A program made the position numbers and the translations under genes. Shown here in pieces: positions 1 through 6,872 of a stretch of 7,367 nt of DNA. The notes below the pieces were generated by a model that worked only from the letters and a program-made list of their open reading frames with translations, was not told the origin of the DNA and made no database searches. The stretch is from Sphingomonadales bacterium (GTDB taxonomy: Bacteria > Pseudomonadota > Alphaproteobacteria > Sphingomonadales > Sphingomonadaceae): the NCBI GenBank assembly GCA_027486275.1, contig JAIXPM010000014.1, forward strand, positions 1 through 7,367. Reading direction: 5' to 3'. The number at the start of each line of letters is the position of its first letter. Within the stretch, counting starts at the first letter, position 1.

Positions 1-1113
1 ATTGGCGGGCTGGCGGGCTTTGCCGCTGGCATGACGCAAGGTTGGGCGGTGTCTGCCGTGCTGCTGCTGGCGGGCTGTGCACTGGTGATCATCGGCTATC
101 GGCGGGACAAATCCCCCAGCGCCACCACCGAAGCCGCCGCGCTGGTGACGTTGGGCCTGGGCTGGCTGGCCGGCCACGGCCTGCCGGTGCCGGCGCTGGC
201 GTTGGCGGTGGTGACGGCGTTTCTGCTCAGCCAGCGGCAGCGGCTGCATGGCTGGATCGGAGGGCTGAGCGAAGCCGATTTCCACGCGGTCGTGCTGTTT
301 GCGGTGATCGCCGGCGCGCTGTGGCCGGTGCTGCCGGATCGCGCCATGGGGCCGATGAATGCCTGGAACCCGCGCGAATTGTGGCTGGTGGTGGTGGTGG
401 TGTGCGCCATCAGTTTTGCCGGTTATGTGCTGGGCAAGCGGCTGGGGCCGGAACGCGGCGTGTTGGCGATGGCCGCAGTAGGCGCGATCTACAGCAGCAC
501 GGCCGTTACCGCCGCGCTGGCGCAGCGGATCAAGACGGAACCTGAATCCCGCCCGCGCCTGGCCGCCGGCATCGCCATCGCATCGATGGTGATGTTCCTG
601 CGCACCGGGCTGCTGGTGGGCCTGCTGGTGCCGTTTGCGCTGATCGGCTTTGCCCGCGTGGTGGGGCCGGCGGCGCTGGTGGCGCTGCTGCTGGCGTGGT
701 TGCTCGCCCGCCGCGCCGCCATTGCCCCTGCTGGCGACGCACCAGCCGGCAACCCCTTTGCCCTGCTGCCGGCGCTGGGCTTTGCGGTGCTGGTGGCGCT
801 GGTGCAACTGGTCGTCCACTGGATGGAGGCGCGATTTGGCGGCAGCGGCGTGGCCGTTACCCTTGCACTGGCAGGTGCGATGGATGTGGATGCCGCCATC
901 GTCGCCCTGCGCGGACTGCCGCGCGGAAGTATCGCCCCCGGTCTGGCGGGCACCATCCTGGCGTTGCCGGTGCTGCTCAACACGCTGCTGAAACTGGGTG
1001 TGGTGCTGGTCACCGCCGGCCGCGCCGGCTGGCGAGCGGGCCTGTCGTTGGCGCTGGCGGCGCTGGCGATGCTGCTGGGCTATGCCGTGGTGGTGCCGGG
1101 GCTGCTGCCATGA
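1..1113 (+). CDS. MgtC/SapB-DUF4010 family integral membrane protein (5' end outside window)
   Basis: The frame is open from base 1 to the TGA at 1111-1113. The ATG at 31 is probably internal, because the preceding codons (IGGLAGFAAG) already read like the family's glycine-rich membrane start, so the true N-terminus lies upstream. The 370 visible codons are almost wholly hydrophobic, with roughly ten membrane segments. Family hallmarks I recognise are a TTEAAALVTLGLGWLAG segment, a short basic loop (QRQRLHGWI), NPRELWL near 367, the SFAGYVLGKRLG segment and the STAVTAALA motif near 496. These match the DUF4010 part of proteins that carry an MgtC/SapB domain at the N-terminus; that domain is largely missing here. 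The biochemical role of DUF4010 proteins is not established, and a transport or ion-related role is only inference. The stop codon overlaps the next start (ATGA), which implies translational coupling with the spermidine-synthase-like gene. Confidence 0.85.
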   Translation: MGGLAGFAAGMTQGWAVSAVLLLAGCALVIIGYRRDKSPSATTEAAALVTLGLGWLAGHGLPVPALALAVVTAFLLSQRQRLHGWIGGLSEADFHAVVLFAVIAGALWPVLPDRAMGPMNAWNPRELWLVVVVVCAISFAGYVLGKRLGPERGVLAMAAVGAIYSSTAVTAALAQRIKTEPESRPRLAAGIAIASMVMFLRTGLLVGLLVPFALIGFARVVGPAALVALLLAWLLARRAAIAPAGDAPAGNPFALLPALGFAVLVALVQLVVHWMEARFGGSGVAVTLALAGAMDVDAAIVALRGLPRGSIAPGLAGTILALPVLLNTLLKLGVVLVTAGRAGWRAGLSLALAALAMLLGYAVVVPGLLP

Positions 1114-3305
1114 TCGCTGCTGTTGCCCGTCGTCTGCCGTTGCGGCCATTGTTCATCACCACCTTGTTTTCGGGCAGTTTCCTGCTGTTCCTGGTGCAGC
1201 CGCTGTTCGGCCGGATCGTGCTGCCGGTGCTGGGTGGATCGCCGTCGGTGTGGAACACGGCGATGCTGTTCTACCAGGCGGCCCTGCTGGCCGGCTATGT
1301 CTATGCCGATTGGTTGCAGCTGCTCACCGTGCGCCGACAGTTGCTGCTGCATCTCGGCCTGTTTGCCGCGGCCGCGCTCACCTTGCCGATCGGCATGGCG
1401 GGGTGGTTCCCGGCCGCCGGCAGCGGCGATCCTTCGCTGTGGCTGATCGGCTTGCTGGCGGCCTCGATCGGACCGGTGTTCCTGGCGGTATCGGCACAGG
1501 CACCGCTGATGCAGGCCTGGTTTGCCCGCACCGATGATGGCGACGCCACCAATCCCTATTTCCTCTACGCCGCTTCCAATCTCGGCAGTTTTGCCGCGCT
1601 GATCGCTTATCCCTTGGTCGTGGAGCCGCTGGCCGGGCTGGAAACGCAGCGCATCGGCTGGTCAGCCGGTTTCGTCGCCTTGGCGGCGCTGATGGCGCTG
1701 TGCGGGCTGGCGACGGGCGATGGTGCGGCGGCAGTTCCGGTGCCGCGTCCGTTCATTCCGCTGATGCGGCGGCTGCGCTGGGCGCTGCTGGCGGCGGTGG
1801 CGTCGGCGCTGCTGCTCTCCACCACCACGCATCTCACCACCGATATCATGGCGATGCCGCTGCTGTGGGTGGTGCCGCTGGCGCTCTATCTGCTCAGCTT
1901 CGTCATCGTGTTTTCCGCTGCCGGGCCGCGCCTCGCCAGCCTGGCGCAACGGGCCACGCCGCTGGCGCTGGTGTTGCTGGGCAGTTGGGTGTGCCTGGCC
2001 GGCAGCGGCCCGAGCGTGGCGACCTTGTTTGCGCTCGCCGGTCTCGTGCTGCTGTTGCTCATCACCGTGGCCCTGCACGGCGCGCTGGCGGCAGACCGCC
2101 CGGAGGCCGCCGGCCTCACCAGTTTCTACCTGTGGATGTCGATCGGCGGCGCACTGGGCGGGCTGTTCTGCGCGCTGCTGGCGCCGCTGACGTTTGATTG
2201 GCCGTGGGAACATCCGCTGCTGCTGCTGGCGGCGGCCGTGCTGTTGCCCGGCCGCATGTGGCTGAAAGGCCGCTGGTGGACGCTGTTACTGCCGCTGATC
2301 GCCCTGCTCTGCTGGGCGGCGGCGACGCGGCTGGGCAGCGTTGGCCTGGATCGCAGCCAGGCCTGGCCGTGGTCCAGCATGGCCTGTGTCGGCGCGGCTG
2401 GTGTATTGGCGCTTTTGCTGCAAGGCCGGCGCTGGGCCTTCACGGTGGCGCTGGCCTGCCTGATGGCGGCACTGGGCGGCGCCATCCAGCTGGAAACCAG
2501 CCTTTCGGGCCAGCGCCAGCGCAGCTTTTTCGGTGTATACACTGTGTCGCATCGCCCGGCCGCCGGCTATGTCGCGCTGCTGCACGGCACCACCATGCAC
2601 GGCGCGCAATCGCTGCAACCGGCCTTGGCCACCACGCCGATGACCTATTATCTCGTGCAGTCCGGTATCGGCCGGGCGCTGGCGCAGATGGACAGCAACG
2701 CCCGCATCGGCGTCGTCGGATTGGGCACCGGCACGCTCGTCTGCCACGCCAAGCCGGGCCAGCGCTGGACGGCGTGGGAGATTGATCCGCTCATCGTCAC
2801 CATTGCCCGGCGTGACTTCAGTTACATCAGCCGCTGCAAACCCGATCTCGCCGTCGTTGTCGGTGATGCGCGGCTCACGCTGGCACAGGCGCCGCCGGCC
2901 GCGCTCGATCTTCTCGCGATCGATGCGTTTTCATCCGACGCCATTCCGCTTCACCTGATCACGGCTGAAGCCTTCGGCCTCTATGGCCGTGCACTGGCCC
3001 AGGATGGCCTGCTGCTCGTCCACATTTCCAACCGTTTCCTCGATCTGGAACCGGTGCTGTCGGCGCTGGCGGCCAGCGGCGGCTGGCAAGTGCAGGTGCT
3101 GGCGTTGCCCGCACCGCACCGCGACGGGCGGGGCTGGGTCACGGCCGGCTCCACTTGGGTGGCGCTGTCCCGCGATCCGCGCCGGCTCCAGGCACTGGTG
3201 GCGGTCGGTGACGGCTGGCGGCCACCGCGCACCCAAAAGGGGCTGGCGCCGTGGAGCGATGATTTCGCCTCGGTTCTGCCCGTCCTGCGCTGGCGCCGCG
3301 ATTGA
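1110..3305 (+). CDS. Fused MFS-like membrane / spermidine-synthase-like domain protein
   Basis: This is a 731-residue protein. I start it at the ATG at 1110, which overlaps the previous stop (ATGA); a longer in-frame extension back to 696 lies inside gene 1 and loses homology. Residues 1-460 are a multi-pass membrane region with family hallmarks FLLFLVQPLFGRIVLP (24-39), GGSPSVWNT (42-50), TNPYFLYAASNLGSF (147-161) and PLLWVVPLALYLLSF (250-264). Residues 470-731 form a soluble Rossmann methyltransferase-like domain. It contains HGTTMHGAQ (492-500), the nucleotide-binding loop GVVGLGTGTL (534-543), the acidic EIDP (557-560), GDARL (585-589), DAFSSDAIP (605-613), HISNR (638-642) and a terminal PWSDDF (714-719). 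The family is usually called fused MFS/spermidine synthase. Aminopropyl transfer is not proven, because the aspartate-rich polyamine pocket of true SpeE is only partly matched. Coupling to a second polytopic membrane protein suggests a shared envelope task, which is inference. Confidence 0.88.
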   Translation: MIAAVARRLPLRPLFITTLFSGSFLLFLVQPLFGRIVLPVLGGSPSVWNTAMLFYQAALLAGYVYADWLQLLTVRRQLLLHLGLFAAAALTLPIGMAGWFPAAGSGDPSLWLIGLLAASIGPVFLAVSAQAPLMQAWFARTDDGDATNPYFLYAASNLGSFAALIAYPLVVEPLAGLETQRIGWSAGFVALAALMALCGLATGDGAAAVPVPRPFIPLMRRLRWALLAAVASALLLSTTTHLTTDIMAMPLLWVVPLALYLLSFVIVFSAAGPRLASLAQRATPLALVLLGSWVCLAGSGPSVATLFALAGLVLLLLITVALHGALAADRPEAAGLTSFYLWMSIGGALGGLFCALLAPLTFDWPWEHPLLLLAAAVLLPGRMWLKGRWWTLLLPLIALLCWAAATRLGSVGLDRSQAWPWSSMACVGAAGVLALLLQGRRWAFTVALACLMAALGGAIQLETSLSGQRQRSFFGVYTVSHRPAAGYVALLHGTTMHGAQSLQPALATTPMTYYLVQSGIGRALAQMDSNARIGVVGLGTGTLVCHAKPGQRWTAWEIDPLIVTIARRDFSYISRCKPDLAVVVGDARLTLAQAPPAALDLLAIDAFSSDAIPLHLITAEAFGLYGRALAQDGLLLVHISNRFLDLEPVLSALAASGGWQVQVLALPAPHRDGRGWVTAGSTWVALSRDPRRLQALVAVGDGWRPPRTQKGLAPWSDDFASVLPVLRWRRD

Positions 3306-3370
3306 GGGGGCGATTGATACGGCGTCACGCGGGTTGATTGGCACGGCCCATGCCATTAGGGGTGGGCTCC
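3306..3370 (+). promoter_or_regulatory. pyrB leader with ribosome-binding site inside a possible hairpin
   Basis: This 65-base gap is the only real spacer within the plus-strand gene run. AGGGG at 3358-3362 lies 8 bases before the ATG at 3371 and decides that start over the upstream in-frame TTG (3338) and ATG (3350). Bases 3346-3354 (GCCCATGCC) can pair with 3359-3367 (GGGGTGGGC) around an ATTA loop, with one G-U pair and one G-G mismatch; most of the ribosome-binding site would be in the stem. No T-run follows, so it is not a typical intrinsic terminator. TTGATA at 3314-3319 resembles a -35 box, but no good -10 is seen at normal spacing. Confidence 0.35.
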
Positions 3371-4360
3371 ATGGCGCGCACCCCTTCCCATCCGGCTCTT
3401 GCAGGCGGCGCGCATCCGTTCCCGCATGACCATCTGCTTGGCATCGCCCAGTTGAAGCCGTGGGAAATCGCCTTCCTGCTGGATGAAGCCGAACAATGGG
3501 TGGACATGAACCGGGCCCACACGGCCAAGCGGGATGATCGTCTGGCCGGCCTCACCCAGATCAACGCCTTTTTCGAGAACTCCACCCGCACGCTCCTTAG
3601 CTTCGAAATCGCCGGCAAGCGGTTGGGGGCAGACGTGGTCAATCTCGGCGTCTCCGGCTCCAGCCTGAAGAAGGGCGAGACGCTGCTGGACACCGCGCTG
3701 ACGCTCAACGCCATGCACCCTGACATGATCGTGATCCGCCACGGATCGTCGGGCGCGGTGCAGTTGATTTCGGAAAAGGTCGATTGCCCGGTCTTGAATG
3801 CCGGCGATGGCCGCCACGAACACCCCACCCAGGCGCTGCTCGACGCCCTGACCATCCGTCGCCGCAAGGGCCGCATCGCCGGGCTGCGCGTCGCGATCTG
3901 CGGCGACATCCTGCACAGCCGCGTTGCCCGTTCCAATTTCCAGCTGCTGGCCAGCCTTGGTGCCGAAGTGCGCGCCGTGGCCCCGTCCACCCTGCTGCCC
4001 GACGGGCTTGATGGCTATGCCGTGCAAAGTTTCACCGACATGGATGCGGGCCTTGCCGGGGCCGACGTGGTGATGATGCTGCGCCTGCAGACTGAGCGGA
4101 TGGAGGGCGCCTATGTGCCGTCACCGCGCGAATATTTCCGCTTCTACGGCCTCACCGAAGCCCGGCTGGCCAAGGCCGCGCCCGATGTTCTGGTGATGCA
4201 CCCCGGCCCGATGAACCGCGGCGTGGAGATCGATGGCGCCATCGCCGACGATATCGCCCGCAGCGCCGTCACCGAACAGGTGGAAATGGGCGTGGCGGTG
4301 CGCATGGCCTGCCTGGATGTGCTGACCCGCAAGCGGCGTGGGATCGAGGGCTGGGCATGA
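3371..4360 (+). CDS. pyrB: Aspartate carbamoyltransferase catalytic subunit
   Basis: This 329-residue cytosolic enzyme makes N-carbamoyl-L-aspartate from carbamoyl phosphate and aspartate, the committed step of pyrimidine synthesis. The carbamoyl-phosphate signature FFENSTRT is present, with STRT at 71-74. The mobile-loop SSLKKGET (97-104) supplies the Ser and Lys that in E. coli reach in from the neighbouring subunit. HPTQ is at 151-154, LRLQTER (237-243) carries the aspartate-binding Arg and Gln, and HPGPMNRG is at 277-284. All expected active-site motifs are intact. The start at 3371 has AGGGG 8 bases upstream. The length is slightly above the 311 residues of E. coli PyrB and near that of Pseudomonas-type PyrB. 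No pyrI regulatory-subunit gene is adjacent; a dihydroorotase homologue overlaps the stop by ATGA instead. This fits a class A ATCase whose partner is that homologue. Confidence 0.97.
   Translation: MARTPSHPALAGGAHPFPHDHLLGIAQLKPWEIAFLLDEAEQWVDMNRAHTAKRDDRLAGLTQINAFFENSTRTLLSFEIAGKRLGADVVNLGVSGSSLKKGETLLDTALTLNAMHPDMIVIRHGSSGAVQLISEKVDCPVLNAGDGRHEHPTQALLDALTIRRRKGRIAGLRVAICGDILHSRVARSNFQLLASLGAEVRAVAPSTLLPDGLDGYAVQSFTDMDAGLAGADVVMMLRLQTERMEGAYVPSPREYFRFYGLTEARLAKAAPDVLVMHPGPMNRGVEIDGAIADDIARSAVTEQVEMGVAVRMACLDVLTRKRRGIEGWA
4346..4350 (+). promoter_or_regulatory. Ribosome-binding site of the pyrC-like gene (inside pyrB)
   Basis: GAGGG lies within the last codons of pyrB, 6 bases before the ATG at 4357 and 9 bases before the second ATG at 4360. 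Either ATG could be used. The site supports translation of the second gene from a pyrB transcript. Confidence 0.5.
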
Positions 4361-5595
4361 TGGCCACCGCACCCATCGCGCTGACCGGCGCCCGTGTGAT
4401 CTGTCCCGCCACGGGCCATGACGGCATTGCCACCATATTGCTGAAGGACCGCAAGGTCGCCGGCATCGGCCAGCATGAGCCGCCTTCTGACGCCACGGTG
4501 ATCGACGCGCGCGGGCTGGTGGTCGCGCCGGGGATTATCGATGCCGGCGTGTTCAAGGCCGATACTGCGGCCGCCAATGCGGGCGGCATCACCCGTATGG
4601 TGCTGATGCCCGACCAATCACCGCCGCTCGATGAGCCGGCGCTGGTCGCTTACGCCCAAGGCTCCGGCAAGCCCGATGTGTGGGTGCACCCGCTCGCCGC
4701 CGCCACCCGCGGTCTCAACGGCGCGGAACTGGCCGAAATCGGCTTGGCCAAGGCCGCCGGCGCCGTGGGCGTTGCCACCGGCCGCCACGCCATCGCCGAT
4801 GCCCGCGTCATGCACCGGCTGCTCGCCTATGCCCACGGCCACGGCCTGACGGTTGTGAGCCATGCCGAGGAACCAGCGCTCACCGCCGGTGCCGTCGCCA
4901 CGGCGGGCGAATATGCGACCCGGCTGGGCCTTGCCGCTGCGCCGGCCTTTGCGGAGAGCCTGGCTATTACCCGTGATTGTCGCCTGGCCGAAGCGACGGG
5001 CGCGGCGCTCCACATCCGGCAGGTGACAACTGCCGAAGGCCTCGCCGTGATTGCTGCTGCGCAGTCGCGCGGCGTGGATGTGACGGCCGGCATCACGCCC
5101 GCCCACCTGTTCCTCAACGATATGGCTGTCTCCGGCTTCCGCAGCTTTGCCCGCCTGTCCCCACCGTTGCGCGATGAGCGCGACCGGCTGGCGGCGATCG
5201 AGGGCATCCGCGCCGGCCTGATCACCATTCTCTCTTCAGGCCATGATCCGCAAAGCCAGGAAGACAAGCGCCAGCCCTTTGCCGATGCCCGCGCCGGCAT
5301 GGCCGGCGCCGAAACCCTGCTGGCGCTGGGCCTTGGCCTGGTGCGCGACGAAGTGATCGATTTGCCGCGCCTCGTGGCCATGCTCAGCCTCAATCCGGCC
5401 CGCCGCTTTGGGCTCATCGCCGGAACGCTGCAACTGGGCGCACCAGCGGACCTTGTGGTCTTTGATGAAGCTGCCCCCTGGCGTATCGACGGACGGAAAT
5501 TTCACGGAGCCGGCAATACGCCTTTTGATGGTGTGCCAACCGCCGGCATCGTGCGCATGACAATCAAAGGTGGAGACGTGGTTTGGCGGGTGTAA
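4357..5595 (+). CDS. pyrC': Dihydroorotase homologue, predicted non-catalytic (PyrC'-type ATCase partner)
   Basis: This 412-residue protein has the amidohydrolase fold: a small N-terminal beta region (1-55), a barrel beginning at APGIID (57-62), and a C-terminal beta region with [15 protein letters not shown] (356-370). Dihydroorotase landmarks align well: [15 protein letters not shown] (76-90), TPAHL (247-251) and [12 protein letters not shown] (313-324). The metal and substrate residues are mostly gone. The HxHxR after PGIID is GVFKA (64-68). The second-metal His of the usual HVST motif is Gln222. The catalytic Asp of the usual TDHAPH is Gly295 (SSGHDPQ, 293-299). The SDDG region that carries an acidic ligand reads VATG (139-142). 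Only His169 and His296 remain. In Pseudomonas, an inactive PyrC' beside PyrB is needed for ATCase assembly; the same role is inferred here from sequence and overlap. A hydrolase with other chemistry is less likely because a metal site could hardly form. Confidence 0.88.
   Translation: MMATAPIALTGARVICPATGHDGIATILLKDRKVAGIGQHEPPSDATVIDARGLVVAPGIIDAGVFKADTAAANAGGITRMVLMPDQSPPLDEPALVAYAQGSGKPDVWVHPLAAATRGLNGAELAEIGLAKAAGAVGVATGRHAIADARVMHRLLAYAHGHGLTVVSHAEEPALTAGAVATAGEYATRLGLAAAPAFAESLAITRDCRLAEATGAALHIRQVTTAEGLAVIAAAQSRGVDVTAGITPAHLFLNDMAVSGFRSFARLSPPLRDERDRLAAIEGIRAGLITILSSGHDPQSQEDKRQPFADARAGMAGAETLLALGLGLVRDEVIDLPRLVAMLSLNPARRFGLIAGTLQLGAPADLVVFDEAAPWRIDGRKFHGAGNTPFDGVPTAGIVRMTIKGGDVVWRV
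5572..5575 (+). promoter_or_regulatory. Ribosome-binding site supporting the TTG start at 5583
   Basis: GGAG, within the purine-rich AAAGGTGGAGA, lies 7 bases before the TTG at 5583. No ATG or GTG is available in that frame between here and the signal peptide. The site is inside the last codons of the pyrC-like gene. Confidence 0.6.
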
Positions 5596-6857
5596 GGATC
5601 ATTGGCGCACTGCTGGTGCTGGCCTTGGTGGCCGGCGATCCGGCGCTCGCCGCCCGCAAGAAGAAGGGCAAGAAAAAGCGCGCCAGCCGCCCTGCCGCTG
5701 CCGCCCCCGCCCGCGCCACGCCGCCGCCGCCATCGGTGCGCCAGGGCGTTGAACTGTGGCGCGCCAGCAAGTGGGATGCCGCCGTCTCGATGTGGCAGCC
5801 TTTCGCTCAGGATGGCGATGCTGATGCCATGTTCAACATGGGCCAGGCCTATAAACTCGGCCGCGGCGTCGCGCTCGAGAAGACCACCGCCAGCGACTGG
5901 TATCGCCGCGCGGCCGTGAAGGGCCATCTGCCCGCGCAGGCCAATCTGGGCATCTTGTTGTTCCAGGCCACCGAAAAAGCCGAAGCCGTGCGCTGGCTGA
6001 AAGCCGCCGCGGATCGCGGCGAAATGCGCGCCCAATATGTGCTCGGCATCGTGCACTGGAACGGCGATGGCGCGGTGAAATCCCTGCCGCTGGCTTATGC
6101 CTATCTGGTGCGCGCCGCCGCGCAAGGCCTGCCCGAAGCCACCAAGGCGCTGAATGAACTTTCCCAGGTGATCCAGCCGCTCGACCGCGCCAACGGCTGG
6201 CAGATCGCCACCGCACTCGCCAACGGCAGCGGCATCCCGGCGCAGTTCCAGCCCGGCATCCAGCCGCCGCCGATGATGGCTGTCACCATGCCGCCACCGG
6301 CGATCGTGGTCGCCAGCGCGCCAGCCGCGGCTTCCGGCACCAGCACTGCCGCCTTGAACGCAGCTGCGCTCAAATCCGCCGAAGCCGATGCCGGCGAAGG
6401 CGACACCGAAGAGGCGCAAGATTCAGCGCCCGCTGCCGCCGAACCGATGCGCCAACCCGCCCCGGCCGCCAGCACGCCCCCCTTGGCGCCCCCCACCGCC
6501 CGGCCCAACCGTGCCGCCGAAGCGGCTGCGGAAAAGAAGGCCGCCGCCGCCGAAGCCGCCGCTGAAAAACGCGCAGCCGAAAAGAAACTGGCCGCCAAGA
6601 AGGCCGCTGAACCCAAGGAAACCGGCTGGCGCATCCAGCTCGGCACCTACCCCAGCCAGAAAACCGCCATGCAGGCCTGGACCAAGCTCGCCGCCGCCAA
6701 CAAGAAGTCGACCAAGGGCCTGCACCCGACGATCGGCAAATTCGGCAGCAACTATCGCCTGCAGGTTGGCCCGTTCCCCACCCGCGACGAAGCCCGCGAC
6801 GGCTGCAAGACGCTGGAAATCGGCAAGAACGGCTGCTTCGCCCTCAACATCGATTAA
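5583..6857 (+). CDS. Secreted Sel1-like repeat and SPOR domain protein
   Basis: This 424-residue protein starts on TTG. The start is supported by GGAG 7 bases upstream and by an immediate signal peptide: hydrophobic 6-18, with likely cleavage after ALA (21-23). A strongly basic patch follows (RKKKGKKKR, 25-33), then a Pro/Ala stretch. Residues 54-182 hold about three helical Sel1-type repeats (79-114, 115-146, 147-182), with motifs such as AMFNMGQAYKLGRGV and AQYVLGIVHWNGDGAV, after a degenerate leading unit. A low-complexity Pro/Ala/Glu linker (about 220-310) leads to an Ala/Glu/Lys-rich, probably helical segment (311-343). The C-terminal SPOR domain (347-424) begins GWRIQLGTYPS and contains YRLQVGPFPTRDEA and two cysteines (408, 418). 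SPOR domains bind glycan strands stripped of stem peptides at division septa, so a periplasmic, septum-related role is inferred. The gene overlaps the pyrC-like gene by 13 bases, which implies coupled translation. Confidence 0.88.
   Translation: MAGVRIIGALLVLALVAGDPALAARKKKGKKKRASRPAAAAPARATPPPPSVRQGVELWRASKWDAAVSMWQPFAQDGDADAMFNMGQAYKLGRGVALEKTTASDWYRRAAVKGHLPAQANLGILLFQATEKAEAVRWLKAAADRGEMRAQYVLGIVHWNGDGAVKSLPLAYAYLVRAAAQGLPEATKALNELSQVIQPLDRANGWQIATALANGSGIPAQFQPGIQPPPMMAVTMPPPAIVVASAPAAASGTSTAALNAAALKSAEADAGEGDTEEAQDSAPAAAEPMRQPAPAASTPPLAPPTARPNRAAEAAAEKKAAAAEAAAEKRAAEKKLAAKKAAEPKETGWRIQLGTYPSQKTAMQAWTKLAAANKKSTKGLHPTIGKFGSNYRLQVGPFPTRDEARDGCKTLEIGKNGCFALNID
6513..6611 (+). repeat. Imperfect Ala/Glu/Lys-coding repeat in the SPOR gene
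   Basis: This segment encodes residues 311-343 of the SPOR protein. It is made of loosely repeated AAEKK/AAAEKR-type units built from GCC, GAA and AAG/AAA codons. A helical or coiled spacer between the linker and the SPOR domain is the simplest reading. The units vary in codons and length, so this is compositional repetition more than a clean tandem array. Confidence 0.5.
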
Positions 6858-6872
6858 ACAGCGCGCCGCCGG

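Noticed and set aside
388..402. Five consecutive GTG codons as a possible phase-variable repeat
   Set aside because: The unit is a trinucleotide, so slippage would only add or remove valines in a membrane segment and would not switch the frame.
696..1109. A 138-residue N-terminal extension of the spermidine-synthase-like protein in the same frame
   Set aside because: It lies entirely inside the DUF4010 gene in another frame and has low-complexity Gly/Ala/Arg composition. The family's conserved start falls just after the ATG at 1110.
3314..3342. Sigma-70-like promoter for pyrB with TTGATA at 3314
   Set aside because: The hexamer at the expected spacing (ATTGGC) is a poor -10 box, and no better match is present in the gap.
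5502..6419. A 305-codon open frame on the minus strand opposite the SPOR gene
   Set aside because: It is a GC-rich shadow frame with Gly/Arg/His-rich composition and no recognisable domain. The plus strand here encodes a clear signal peptide, Sel1 repeats and the start of the linker.
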